Positions 43,071 to 50,385 of a stretch of 64,000 bases of DNA are shown in pieces. The stretch covers positions 2,094,001 through 2,158,000 of the forward strand of contig NZ_CP088014.1 in the NCBI RefSeq assembly GCF_021044685.1. Reading direction: 5' to 3'. This stretch comes from Bradyrhizobium daqingense (GTDB taxonomy: Bacteria; Pseudomonadota; Alphaproteobacteria; Rhizobiales; Xanthobacteraceae). The translations under genes were made by a program, and so were the position numbers. Below the pieces are notes generated by a model that saw only the letters and a list, made by a program, of their open reading frames with translations, searched no databases and was not told the origin of the DNA. Each line of letters opens with the position of its first letter. Position 1 is the stretch's first letter.

Positions 43071-44213
43071 ATGACATTCCTCAGCGTCGAGCAATCAGAA
43101 GGTCGGGTGTCGAGCACGCCGGGGATCGCGGTCGATTTCCTGCGCGACTGGCGGCAGGCTGCTTTGCGCCTGAACGTGGGTCATCGCACCGCGTTCCAGC
43201 ATGATCACTGGCTCGGCGCCTGGTACGCGGCATTCGGCAACCTCGCACCGCTGATCGCCGTCATCTCCGATGCCGCGACGGGCAGGGACATCGCGCTGGT
43301 GCCGATGATCAGCCATGTCAGGCGCGGTATCCGCATCGTCGAATTTGCCGATCTCGGCGTCTCCGACAACAATGCGCCGATCCTGTCGCGCGACGCCGCG
43401 CTGGATGCGGCGGCGATGCGTGCGATCGGCAAGGCGTTGATCCCCGCACTGCGCGCCCTGCCCGATGGCTTCGATCTGCTGCGCCTGAGGAAGATGCCGG
43501 CAGAGATCGGCGGCAAGCCGAATCCGCTGGTATCACTCGGCCGGAGCGGGTCCTCCTCGCTCAATGGCAATCTCGTGCTGCTCGGCGACGACTATGAAGC
43601 CTACCAGGCTTCGATCAAGCGCATGCAGATGCCGCGCTGCTGGCGCGTCTTCACCCGCCACGCCGGCGCACGGTTCGAGCTCGCCACCGATGTCGCGCGC
43701 GCCCACGAACTGCTGGACGTGATGGATGTGCAGCAGCAGGCGCGCATGGAAAAGCTCGGCTCGCCGTTCGTCCTCAACGACGAGACCCATGCGCGATTCT
43801 ATCGCGACGTGGTCGGCAACGGCATCGCGGATGGCTATGCCGTCGTCGCGGCGCTGGTCTGCGACGAGGGCGTCATCGGCACGTCGTTCGGCATCAGGCA
43901 AGGCGCGACTTATTGCCTGCTGCGCATCAGTCACGGCGGCGATTCATGGTCGAGCTGCTCTCCCGGGCTGCTCGTGATCGAGCGCACCATGGCGGCGCTG
44001 CATGCGAAGGGCGTGCGCCGCTTCGATCTCAGCATCGGCAACCAGGACTATAAGCGCCGCTTCGGCGCCACGAGGGTCCCGCTGACCGACGTCAGCGTCG
44101 CGCTGTCCTGGCGTGGCCTGCCATACGCTTGGCGCGACCACGCCGCGCAGGGCCTGCGCCGACATCCCGGGCTCGCTGCCATCGCTGCGCCCGTGCTGCG
44201 CAAACTGCGCTGA
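43071..44213 (+). CDS. CelD/BcsL-type GNAT-fold acyltransferase
   Basis: A 380-residue protein with the two-lobed GNAT arrangement found in CelD/FemAB-like acyltransferases. Family blocks: FQHDHWLGAWYAAFG near residue 44, RIVEFADLGVSDNNAPILSR near 90, and the C-terminal GNAT part with GTSFGIRQGATYCLLRISHG and RRFDLSIGNQDYKRRFG. Such proteins are encoded in many exopolysaccharide and cellulose loci and probably acylate the polymer or its precursor. It lies 119 bp after the polymerase gene on the same strand. The acyl donor and acceptor are unknown. Confidence 0.87.
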   Translation: MTFLSVEQSEGRVSSTPGIAVDFLRDWRQAALRLNVGHRTAFQHDHWLGAWYAAFGNLAPLIAVISDAATGRDIALVPMISHVRRGIRIVEFADLGVSDNNAPILSRDAALDAAAMRAIGKALIPALRALPDGFDLLRLRKMPAEIGGKPNPLVSLGRSGSSSLNGNLVLLGDDYEAYQASIKRMQMPRCWRVFTRHAGARFELATDVARAHELLDVMDVQQQARMEKLGSPFVLNDETHARFYRDVVGNGIADGYAVVAALVCDEGVIGTSFGIRQGATYCLLRISHGGDSWSSCSPGLLVIERTMAALHAKGVRRFDLSIGNQDYKRRFGATRVPLTDVSVALSWRGLPYAWRDHAAQGLRRHPGLAAIAAPVLRKLR

Positions 44214-44217
44214 CCGG

Positions 44218-44757
44218 TCATCGCGAAAGGCCCGCACTGAAGGCCTCCAGTAGCGCGCGCCCTTGCGGCCAGTCGCCGAGTCCGCTCGACGCATTGATAT
44301 GGCCGAGTGCGCCAAGCACGATGAGAGAGGACTGCCAGGCCCTGGCTCGCTGTCGTGTCGCATCGATCTCGCCATAGGGATCGTCCGTGCTGGCGATGAC
44401 GAGGGAAGGGAACGGCAGCGCGCGTTCCGCCGCCGTCTTGAACGCGGCGGCCTCCACCGGAAAATTGGCGCCATCGGGATCGGGCACCGCAACCAGGAAC
44501 GCGCCGGCGATGCGAGATGGAAAGCGGGCGGCCCAGTGCGCGACCAACAGGCAGGCGAGGCTGTGAGCGACCAGCACGGGCGGCCTCGTGCAGCGCCTGA
44601 CTGCCCGCTCCAGCGATTGCTCCCAATCATCGAGGTCGGGCTGATGCCAGCTCGCAGGCTGAAACCGCAGGAAGCGCGCATCATTGTGCTCCCAGATCGT
44701 CTGCCAATGGGTGTCTCCGGAGCCGCCGAGGCCGGGCAGGGTGATGGTGTCGTGCAT
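44218..44757 (-). CDS. RBBP9/YdeN-family alpha/beta hydrolase
   Basis: A 179-residue serine hydrolase. LPGLGGSGDTHWQTIWE at the N-terminus is the RBBP9 signature, the nucleophile elbow is VAHSLACLL (Ser near residue 75) and the catalytic His lies in ALGHINASSGLGDWPQG. Length fits the family (about 180-190). ATG 44757 (MHDTITLPGL) follows GGGACGACC; the longer frame to 44826 crosses the putative operator. Substrates of RBBP9-like hydrolases in bacteria are unknown. It converges with the acyltransferase (4 bp between stops) and is divergent from an Lrp gene. Confidence 0.88.
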   Translation of the reverse strand: MHDTITLPGLGGSGDTHWQTIWEHNDARFLRFQPASWHQPDLDDWEQSLERAVRRCTRPPVLVAHSLACLLVAHWAARFPSRIAGAFLVAVPDPDGANFPVEAAAFKTAAERALPFPSLVIASTDDPYGEIDATRQRARAWQSSLIVLGALGHINASSGLGDWPQGRALLEAFSAGLSR

Positions 44758-44789
44758 GGTCGTCCCGTGATATCTGAGATGGAGGCAGT

Positions 44790-44814
44790 GTGACGCAGCG
44801 CGGTGCTGCATCAC
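44790..44814. promoter_or_regulatory. inverted repeat between hydrolase and Lrp genes
   Basis: GTGACGCAGC (44790-44799) and GCTGCATCAC (44805-44814), 9 of 10 positions complementary around a 5-bp centre, in the 120-bp divergent gap. A candidate binding site for the adjacent Lrp protein. Confidence 0.45.
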
Positions 44815-44877
44815 ATGGCAAGTCATCGGTGGAATCGGCCATCCGCCGTTGATCTCAAGGTGGAAAGGAGAATTTTA

Positions 44878-45354
44878 TTGGATCGCTTCGGAAGCATCGA
44901 CGCCAAGGATCTGAAGATCCTGGAGGCGTTGCAAGTCAATGCGCGCCTGCCGCTGTCCGAGCTCGGCCGCTCGGTCGGGCTGTCTCAGCCGGCGGTCTCC
45001 GAGCGCGTCAAGCGGCTCGAGGAAGCCGGGATCATCGAAGGCTACGGCGCCCGCATCAATCCGCGCGCGCTGGGGCTCGGCCTGATGGCGCTGGTGCGCC
45101 TGCGCACCACGCATGAGCACATCAAGACCTGTCTCAAGCGGTTCGGCGAAATTCCCCACATCATCGAGGTCCATCGCGTGACGGGCGACGACTGCTTCGT
45201 GCTCAAGGTGCTCGTCCCGGCGCCGGAAGATCTCGAGACGATCGTGGACCGCATCGCCGGCTTTGGCGCCGTCACGACCTCGCTGGTGCTGCGAAGCGAA
45301 CCGGCGCGGCCGATCGGCAAAGACCTCGTCAGGAACAAGACCGAACGCAGTTGA
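44878..45354 (+). CDS. Lrp/AsnC-family transcriptional regulator
   Basis: A 158-residue regulator with an N-terminal helix-turn-helix (LPLSELGRSVGLSQPAVSER followed by VKRLEEAG) and a RAM domain from about residue 70 (HRVTGDDCFVLKVLVPAPED). The TTG start at 44878 follows AAAGGAG and gives the usual beginning (IDAKDLKILEALQVNARLPL). ORF-length alone would allow 44803, but that has no signal and crosses the inverted repeat. Possible targets are the divergent hydrolase and the downstream methyltransferase-like gene. Confidence 0.9.
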   Translation: MDRFGSIDAKDLKILEALQVNARLPLSELGRSVGLSQPAVSERVKRLEEAGIIEGYGARINPRALGLGLMALVRLRTTHEHIKTCLKRFGEIPHIIEVHRVTGDDCFVLKVLVPAPEDLETIVDRIAGFGAVTTSLVLRSEPARPIGKDLVRNKTERS

Positions 45355-45446
45355 GGCAGGACCCGCGCGATCGGCATGTCTATCGCGCCGTCGCAAAGCT
45401 CCGGATTGCGTCAAGCTTCCGCTTCTCGCGCTCGTTGTGTTATCGT

Positions 45447-45468
45447 CGCCTCCGTCTTTCCGGAGGCG
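45447..45468 (+). promoter_or_regulatory. hairpin that sequesters the ribosome binding site
   Basis: CGCCTCCG (45447-45454) pairs perfectly with CGGAGGCG (45461-45468) around the loop TCTTTC. The right arm contains the Shine-Dalgarno GGAGG (45462-45466) and ends two nt before ATG 45471. Folding would hide the ribosome binding site, so translation is probably restrained or conditionally controlled. Confidence 0.65.
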
Positions 45469-45470
45469 AC

Positions 45471-46355
45471 ATGGAAGATCGTTCGGCAAAATATCGCGCG
45501 TTCTATGCGCAGTTGATCTGCGCCGCGGCGAAGGTGACGGATTCTCGCATCGAGCAGGCCTTTCGCACCGTCAGGCGCGAAGCTTTTGTCGGACCCGGGC
45601 CGTGGTCGATCTGCCTTGGCGGACATCCCTATGTCGTGACGCCTGATGACGACCCCGCGTTCATCTATCAGAACACATTGCTGGCACTCGACAACGCGCG
45701 CGGTCTCAACATCGGGATGCCCGGTGCACACGCTTACTGGCTCGGCGGCTGCGGGGTGAGGGAAGGTGAGATCGTGATCCAGATCGGGGCGGGCAGCGGC
45801 TATTATACCGCGATCCTTGCGCACCTCGTCGGCCCCGGCGGGCGAGTCCATGCCTACGAAATCGACGAACGTCTGGCCGGACTCGCACGCGAAAATCTCA
45901 AGGACATCGGCCATGTCGACGTGCGCGAACGTTCGGGCATCGTATCCGATCTGCCGACCGCGGATGTGATCTATGTCTGCGCGGGCGCCGCGCAGCCGGC
46001 CTCGGAATGGCTCGACGCACTGCGGCCGGGCGGACGCTTGGTGTTCCCGCTAGCGCCCGAAGGCGTGCTCGGCGGCATGTTGATGATCACGCGCCCGGAC
46101 CAAGGCGCGATCTGGCCGGCGAAATTCCTGGGCCGTGCCCAGTTCATCGGCTGTGCGGGATTGCAGGATGCTGAAGCTGGCCGGCGATTGGCCGCGGCGT
46201 TCGCAAAAGGATGGGATAGCGTGCAGTCCCTTCGCAGAGGAGGCGCTCAGGACGAGACGTGCTGGTTTGCCGGTGAGGGCTGGTGGCTTTCGACGGCCCC
46301 GCCACCTGCGCCAGCGCTCGGCATCCCTCCGCTCGCGGACATCACGCAGGCCTGA
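45471..46355 (+). CDS. protein-L-isoaspartate O-methyltransferase family protein
   Basis: A 294-residue SAM methyltransferase of the isoaspartyl (PCMT) family. Residues 20-45 carry the family's N-terminal FRTVRREAFVGPGPW; motif I is VIQIGAGSGYYTAILAHLVG near 105, followed by VHAYEIDERLAGLARENL. The C-terminal about 70 residues exceed the usual PIMT length (about 215), so it may act on other substrates than damaged proteins. ATG 45471 directly follows the GGAGG in the hairpin described above. It lies 116 bp after lrp. Confidence 0.85.
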   Translation: MEDRSAKYRAFYAQLICAAAKVTDSRIEQAFRTVRREAFVGPGPWSICLGGHPYVVTPDDDPAFIYQNTLLALDNARGLNIGMPGAHAYWLGGCGVREGEIVIQIGAGSGYYTAILAHLVGPGGRVHAYEIDERLAGLARENLKDIGHVDVRERSGIVSDLPTADVIYVCAGAAQPASEWLDALRPGGRLVFPLAPEGVLGGMLMITRPDQGAIWPAKFLGRAQFIGCAGLQDAEAGRRLAAAFAKGWDSVQSLRRGGAQDETCWFAGEGWWLSTAPPPAPALGIPPLADITQA

Positions 46356-46542
46356 CGTGGGGCGCCGACATCACGATGCATTACAACCGGCGCAGCGAAA
46401 CCGGCCACGCGAGGCGCGAACGAGGCTGCGACAATACCAGCGCCGCGCCAGCGCCTGTGCGGGCCGGCGGATCATCTGCGCGATCAACAGCAGTTCGAAA
46501 GCCATTCGTATCGGTCTTGGTGAAAACGTCTTCCACGCAAAT

Positions 46543-46574
46543 GGGGCGGCATTTTCGAAAGAGAATGCCGCCCC
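46543..46574 (-). terminator. terminator hairpin downstream of wrbA
   Basis: GGGGCGGCATT (46543-46553) pairs with AATGCCGCCCC (46564-46574), an 11-bp perfect stem with a 10-nt loop, 7 bp beyond the wrbA stop. The T-run is weak on both strands, but the placement after wrbA is clear. The remaining DNA between 46356 and 46542 shows nothing recognisable. Confidence 0.7.
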
Positions 46575-46581
46575 TGGCGCA

Positions 46582-47181
46582 TCAGCCATGCAGCTTCCTG
46601 GCGGTCTCCGCGATCTGGCGGCCCTGATAGCGCGCGCCGGCGAGCTCGTTGGCGCTGGGCTGGCGGCTGCCGTCGCCGCCGGTGATCGTGGTGGCGCCGT
46701 AGGGCGCGCCGCCGGTGACCTCGTCCAGCTTCATCTGTCCGGCGAAGCCATAGTTCATGCCGACCACGACCATGCCGAAATGCAAGAGGTTGGTGATGAT
46801 CGAGAACAGCGTGGTCTCCTGGCCGCCATGCTGGGTCGCGGTGGACGTGAAGGCGCCGCCGACCTTGCCGTGGAGCGCGCCCTTGGCCCAGAGCCCGCCG
46901 GCCTGGTCGAGGAAGTTCGCCATCTGCGAGGCCATGCGCCCGAAGCGGGTGCCGGTGCCGACGATGATCGCATCGTAATTGGCGAGGTCCTCGACCTTGG
47001 CGATCGGGGCGGCCTGATCGACTTTGTAATGGGAGGCTTTCGCGACCTCGGCCGGCACCAGTTCCGGCACGCGCTTGATGTCGACCAGGGTGCCGGCTTC
47101 GCGCGCGCCTTCGGCGACGGCGTTGGCCATGGCTTCGATGTGGCCATAGGCGGAATAATACAGGACGAGAACTTTGGTCAT
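46582..47181 (-). CDS. wrbA: NAD(P)H:quinone oxidoreductase WrbA
   Basis: Flavodoxin-like FMN enzyme of 199 residues, exact family length. The FMN phosphate loop is [12 protein letters not shown] (near residue 8), the flavin-stacking part is [20 protein letters not shown] near 77, and [19 protein letters not shown] is the WrbA signature. It performs two-electron reduction of quinones, avoiding semiquinone radicals. ATG 47181 ([10 protein letters not shown]) is preceded by CGGAGCCCACC. It lies downstream of the pirin and SDR genes on the same strand, with a palindromic repeat in between. Confidence 0.95.
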   Translation of the reverse strand: MTKVLVLYYSAYGHIEAMANAVAEGAREAGTLVDIKRVPELVPAEVAKASHYKVDQAAPIAKVEDLANYDAIIVGTGTRFGRMASQMANFLDQAGGLWAKGALHGKVGGAFTSTATQHGGQETTLFSIITNLLHFGMVVVGMNYGFAGQMKLDEVTGGAPYGATTITGGDGSRQPSANELAGARYQGRQIAETARKLHG

Positions 47182-47223
47182 GGTGGGCTCCGTTGGGGGA
47201 TGAGTTTGACTAGGTGTTGAGGA

Positions 47224-47309
47224 CGTCATGCCCAGGCTTGTCCCGGGCATCCACGTTCTTGCTTCCGTGCGGATGGGCGTTGATGGCCGGGACAAGCCCG
47301 GCCATGACG
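47224..47309. repeat. palindromic intergenic repeat, CGTCATGCCCAGGCTTG type
   Basis: Begins CGTCATGCCCAGGCTTGTCC and ends GGGACAAGCCCGGCCATGACG, with inner arm GATGGCC. Same family as 17537-17619 and 18556-18638. Located between wrbA and pirin, it may separate the transcripts or stabilise the pirin mRNA. Confidence 0.8.
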
Positions 47310-47322
47310 GAAGGAGCGGGGG

Positions 47323-48021
47323 TTAGGCCGCGTCGACGAGCACGATCTCGGAATCTTCCAGCGCAGTGATCGTCAGCCGGTCCTCGTCGCGGATCGCGGC
47401 GCCGTCGCGGGCGTTGACGCGCACGCCGTTGATCTCGACCGTGCCCGCCGCGGGCACGAGATAGAGATGCCGCGACTTCTGCGGCGTGTACTCCGCGCTC
47501 TCGCCCGCCTTCAGCGTGGTGGCGAGCACTCGCGCATCGGCGCGGATCGGCAGCGCGTCGGTATCACCTTCGATCCCGCTCGCGATGGTGACCAGCTTGC
47601 CGGACCGGTCCGCCTTCGGGAACGGCTTCGAGCCCCAGGTCGGTTGTCCGCCGCGTGCCGTCGGCTCGATCCAGATCTGGAAGATCCGCGCCTGGGTCGG
47701 CTCGAGATTGTATTCGGAGTGGCGGATGCCGCTGCCGGCGCTCATCACCTGAACGTCGCCCGCCTCGGTACGTCCCTCGTTGCCGAGGCTGTCCTGATGG
47801 GTGATCGCGCCCTCGCGCACATAGGTGATGATTTCCATGTTGGCATGGGGATGGGCGGGAAAGCCGGTGTTCGGCGCGATCTCGTCGTCGTTCCACACCC
47901 GCAAGGCGCCATGCCCCATGTTGTCCGGATCATAATGGCTGGCGAAGGAGAAATGGTGCTTGGCCTTGAGCCAGCCGTGATCGGCGCCGCCGAGTTTTGC
48001 GAAAGGTCTGAGTTCGATCAT
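47323..48021 (-). CDS. pirin family protein (YhhW-type quercetinase fold)
   Basis: A 232-residue bicupin. The metal-binding cluster is in the N-terminal cupin: GFPAHPHANMEIITYV near residue 54 and SAGSGIRHSEYN near 95, giving the expected His/His/His/Glu set. Homologues such as YhhW oxidise quercetin in vitro; the physiological role is unknown. ATG 48021 lies 38 bp downstream of the SDR gene on the same strand, so SDR-pirin, perhaps with wrbA, form a quinone/flavonoid-related unit facing the divergent LysR gene. Confidence 0.93.
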   Translation of the reverse strand: MIELRPFAKLGGADHGWLKAKHHFSFASHYDPDNMGHGALRVWNDDEIAPNTGFPAHPHANMEIITYVREGAITHQDSLGNEGRTEAGDVQVMSAGSGIRHSEYNLEPTQARIFQIWIEPTARGGQPTWGSKPFPKADRSGKLVTIASGIEGDTDALPIRADARVLATTLKAGESAEYTPQKSRHLYLVPAAGTVEINGVRVNARDGAAIRDEDRLTITALEDSEIVLVDAA

Positions 48022-48059
48022 CTGCGTAATTCCTTGACTTGAGCGGGTGGTGGCTCGGA

Positions 48060-48812
48060 TCAGGCGCCGAACCCGCCGTCGACATTGAGCACGGTGCCGG
48101 TGACGAAGGAGGCCTCGGGGCTGGCGAGGAAAACGACGCCCGCCGCGACTTCCTCGGGGCGGCCGAAGCGCTGCAGCGCGTGCTGCTTGCGCTGGGTCTC
48201 GGCGAACTCGCCGCCGTCCTTCGGATTCATGTCGGTGTCGATCGAGCCGGGCTGCACCACGTTCACGGTGATGCCGCGCGGGCCGAGATCGCGCGCTGCG
48301 CCCTTGGTGTAGCCGACCACGGCGGCCTTGGTGGCGACGTAGTCGGCCAGCCCCGGGAACGAGGCGCGGTCAGCCAGCATCGAGCCGACGGTGACGATGC
48401 GGCCGCCTTCCCCCATCAATTGCGAGGCGGCGCGGATCGCCGCGATCACGCCATGCACGTTGATGGCATCCTGGCGGGCGAACGCTTCTGCGTCGGCCTT
48501 GGCATCGTCGATCGCACCGCCGGCAGCGACGCCGGCATTGTTGACGAGGATGTCGAGATGGCCGAACTCCTTTGCGACATCTTGGACGAGTTGCGTGACG
48601 TCCTTGGCCGAGGCCTGGTCGGCCTTGAAGGCGCGCGCCTTGACACCCTTGGCTTTCAACTCCGCAACGACCGCTTCGGCCTTGTCGGGCGAGGCGACGT
48701 AGCTGATGGCGACATCTGCGCCTTCATCGGCGAGCGCGCGGGCGGAAGCCGCGCCGATGCCGCGCGAGCCGCCGGTAACGAGGGCAACCTTGCCTGAGAG
48801 CTTCTTGGTCAT
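48060..48812 (-). CDS. SDR-family oxidoreductase (FabG-like)
   Basis: Classical short-chain dehydrogenase of 250 residues: TGGSRGIG near residue 12, NNAG near 90, catalytic Ser in TVGSMLA and YVATK near 155, and the C-terminal VLNVDGGFGA. ATG 48812 (MTKKLSGKVA) is selected because GGAG lies 6 nt upstream; an in-frame ATG at 48824 overlaps that site. It is the first gene of a probable SDR-pirin(-wrbA) operon controlled by the divergent LysR gene. The substrate is unknown; the neighbourhood suggests a quinone or phenolic compound. Confidence 0.92.
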   Translation of the reverse strand: MTKKLSGKVALVTGGSRGIGAASARALADEGADVAISYVASPDKAEAVVAELKAKGVKARAFKADQASAKDVTQLVQDVAKEFGHLDILVNNAGVAAGGAIDDAKADAEAFARQDAINVHGVIAAIRAASQLMGEGGRIVTVGSMLADRASFPGLADYVATKAAVVGYTKGAARDLGPRGITVNVVQPGSIDTDMNPKDGGEFAETQRKQHALQRFGRPEEVAAGVVFLASPEASFVTGTVLNVDGGFGA

Positions 48813-48886
48813 TGGAATCTCCATTGCTGGAATTGCGATTGACCCTTGGATAAGCCTCTGTCTGTGGTATAGAAATAGAAACTGTT

Positions 48887-48901
48887 GAAACACATTGTTT
48901 C
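48887..48901. promoter_or_regulatory. candidate LysR operator between SDR and lysR
   Basis: Perfect palindrome GAAACA-CAT-TGTTTC in the 117-bp divergent gap, 28 bp before the lysR start. It fits the T-N11-A symmetry expected for LTTR sites and the surrounding DNA is AT-rich. Confidence 0.6.
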
Positions 48902-48929
48902 CTATGATATCCCAATTGGATCGCCCGCC

Positions 48930-49865
48930 ATGGCAAAACTCCCCGATTTCGAGGCGCTCGCGATTTTCGCAAAAGTCGTGGAATTACGGTCGTTTGCGGG
49001 GGCCGCGACCGAGCTCATGATGTCCAAGGCGACGGTCTCCAAGGCGGTGACGCGGCTGGAGGAGCGGCTCGGCGCCCGGCTGTTCAATCGCACCTCGCGC
49101 CGGCTCGCCTTGACCGATGCCGGGCACAAGCTTGCCGACCGCGCGACGCGCCTCTTGGCCGACGGCGAGGCCGCGGAGAACGAGGCGCTGGCGCAATCGG
49201 TGGCGCCGCGCGGGCTGGTCCGGCTCGCCGTGCCCATGACGTTCGGCATCAAGGCGGTGGCGCCGCTGCTCCCGGAATTCCTCCAGGCCTATCCGGAAGT
49301 TTCGGTCGATCTGCATTTGAGCGATGCGACCGTCGACCTGATCGGCGAGGGGTTCGACATGGCGGTGCGGATCGCGCGGCTGCCGGACTCCTCACTGATC
49401 GCACGGCAGCTCTTCACCATGCCGCGCTACACCGTGGCCGCGCCGTCCTACCTGAAGCAGCACGGGCGTCCGACGCATCCGATGCATCTGGCCGAGCACA
49501 AATGTTTCAGCTACGCCTATCTCTCGACGCCCAATGTTTGGCACTACACCAATTCGGCCGGTGAGCAGGCCAGCGTGCGCCCGGGCGGCCCGCTTCGCGT
49601 CAACAATGGCGAGGCCGTGATGCCGGCGCTGATCGCAGGCCTCGGCATCGCCGAGCTGCCCGAATTCATCGTCGGCGAGGCGATCTCGACCGGCGCGGTC
49701 GAAGTGATCCTGAAGGATTGGAAGCAGGCCGAAGGCGCCGTGCATCTGGTGACGCCGCCTGGCGGCCCGCGCCCCGCCCGGGTCGAGGCGCTCGCCGATT
49801 TCCTCGCAGCAAAGCTGCCGGGCACCTGCAAGCGGCGGACGAAGAAAGGCGTGAAGGCGCCGTAG
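48930..49865 (+). CDS. LysR-family transcriptional regulator
   Basis: A 311-residue LTTR. The HTH covers about residues 7-65 (FAKVVELRSFAGAATELMMS, then KATVSKAVTRLEERLGARLF), and the effector domain begins near 95 (LVRLAVPMTFGIKAVAPLLP). ATG 48930 (MAKLPDFEAL) gives the standard N-terminus; a TTG at 48885 would put the palindrome inside the gene. Divergent from the SDR-pirin(-wrbA) genes, which it probably induces in response to a quinone or phenol. The basic C-terminus (CKRRTKKGVK) is unusual but common in rhizobial LTTRs. Confidence 0.9.
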   Translation: MAKLPDFEALAIFAKVVELRSFAGAATELMMSKATVSKAVTRLEERLGARLFNRTSRRLALTDAGHKLADRATRLLADGEAAENEALAQSVAPRGLVRLAVPMTFGIKAVAPLLPEFLQAYPEVSVDLHLSDATVDLIGEGFDMAVRIARLPDSSLIARQLFTMPRYTVAAPSYLKQHGRPTHPMHLAEHKCFSYAYLSTPNVWHYTNSAGEQASVRPGGPLRVNNGEAVMPALIAGLGIAELPEFIVGEAISTGAVEVILKDWKQAEGAVHLVTPPGGPRPARVEALADFLAAKLPGTCKRRTKKGVKAP

Positions 49866-49884
49866 AGCAGTCGAATGCAAGCCC

Positions 49885-49971
49885 CGTCATTGCGAGCGCA
49901 GCGAAGCAATCCAGAAACCCTCCGCAGAGACAGTCTGGATTGCTTCGTCGCAAGAGCTGCTCGCAATGACG
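49885..49971. repeat. palindromic intergenic repeat, CGTCATTGCGAG family, copy 3
   Basis: Begins CGTCATTGCGAGCGCAGCGA with AGCAATCCAGA, and ends TCTGGATTGCTTCGTCGCAA followed by GAGCTGCTCGCAATGACG. Closely matches the copies at 8484 and 11015. It lies between two convergent genes. Confidence 0.85.
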
Positions 49972-49978
49972 ATGCCGA

Positions 49979-50236
49979 CTACGACACCTTCACGCCGTTG
50001 ATCGAGACGATGCGCAGGCTCGGCTTGATCGTCTCGTCCAGCTGCGCCTTCAATTCGTGAACGCGCGGGTCGCTCGAACGCTTCGCGCAAACCGCATATT
50101 GATGGACGGATTGCGCCAAAGCGCGGCGCGCTTCCGGCGTGCGGTTCAATTCGGGCTTCGAAAGCCGCAAGACGATCGCCGCGAGATTCACCAGCATCTC
50201 GTCCAGCGCGGTGTCGATGGTCGCCAAATTCCGCAT
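49979..50236 (-). CDS. small conserved hypothetical protein
   Basis: An 85-residue, mainly helical soluble protein (ATIDTALDEMLVNLAAIVLR; ELKAQLDETIKPSLRIVSIN) without a recognised domain. ATG 50236 follows GGGAGAGTGAGTG; a GTG one codon earlier is also open. Codon use resembles the neighbouring genes. It is divergent from the Bug receptor gene. Function unknown. Confidence 0.7.
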   Translation of the reverse strand: MRNLATIDTALDEMLVNLAAIVLRLSKPELNRTPEARRALAQSVHQYAVCAKRSSDPRVHELKAQLDETIKPSLRIVSINGVKVS

Positions 50237-50385
50237 CACTCACTCTCCCTGAGAGGGCAACAGCGGGTCCAGATATGCGTTCCTCGCGAGGCCGAACATG
50301 GCTAACGCTTCGTAAAGATCTTGTTCTTGCCGCTTGGCGCGTTAGGCTGAGAGCGAAACAAAGAACATCGGGGGAGGCTCCCATC

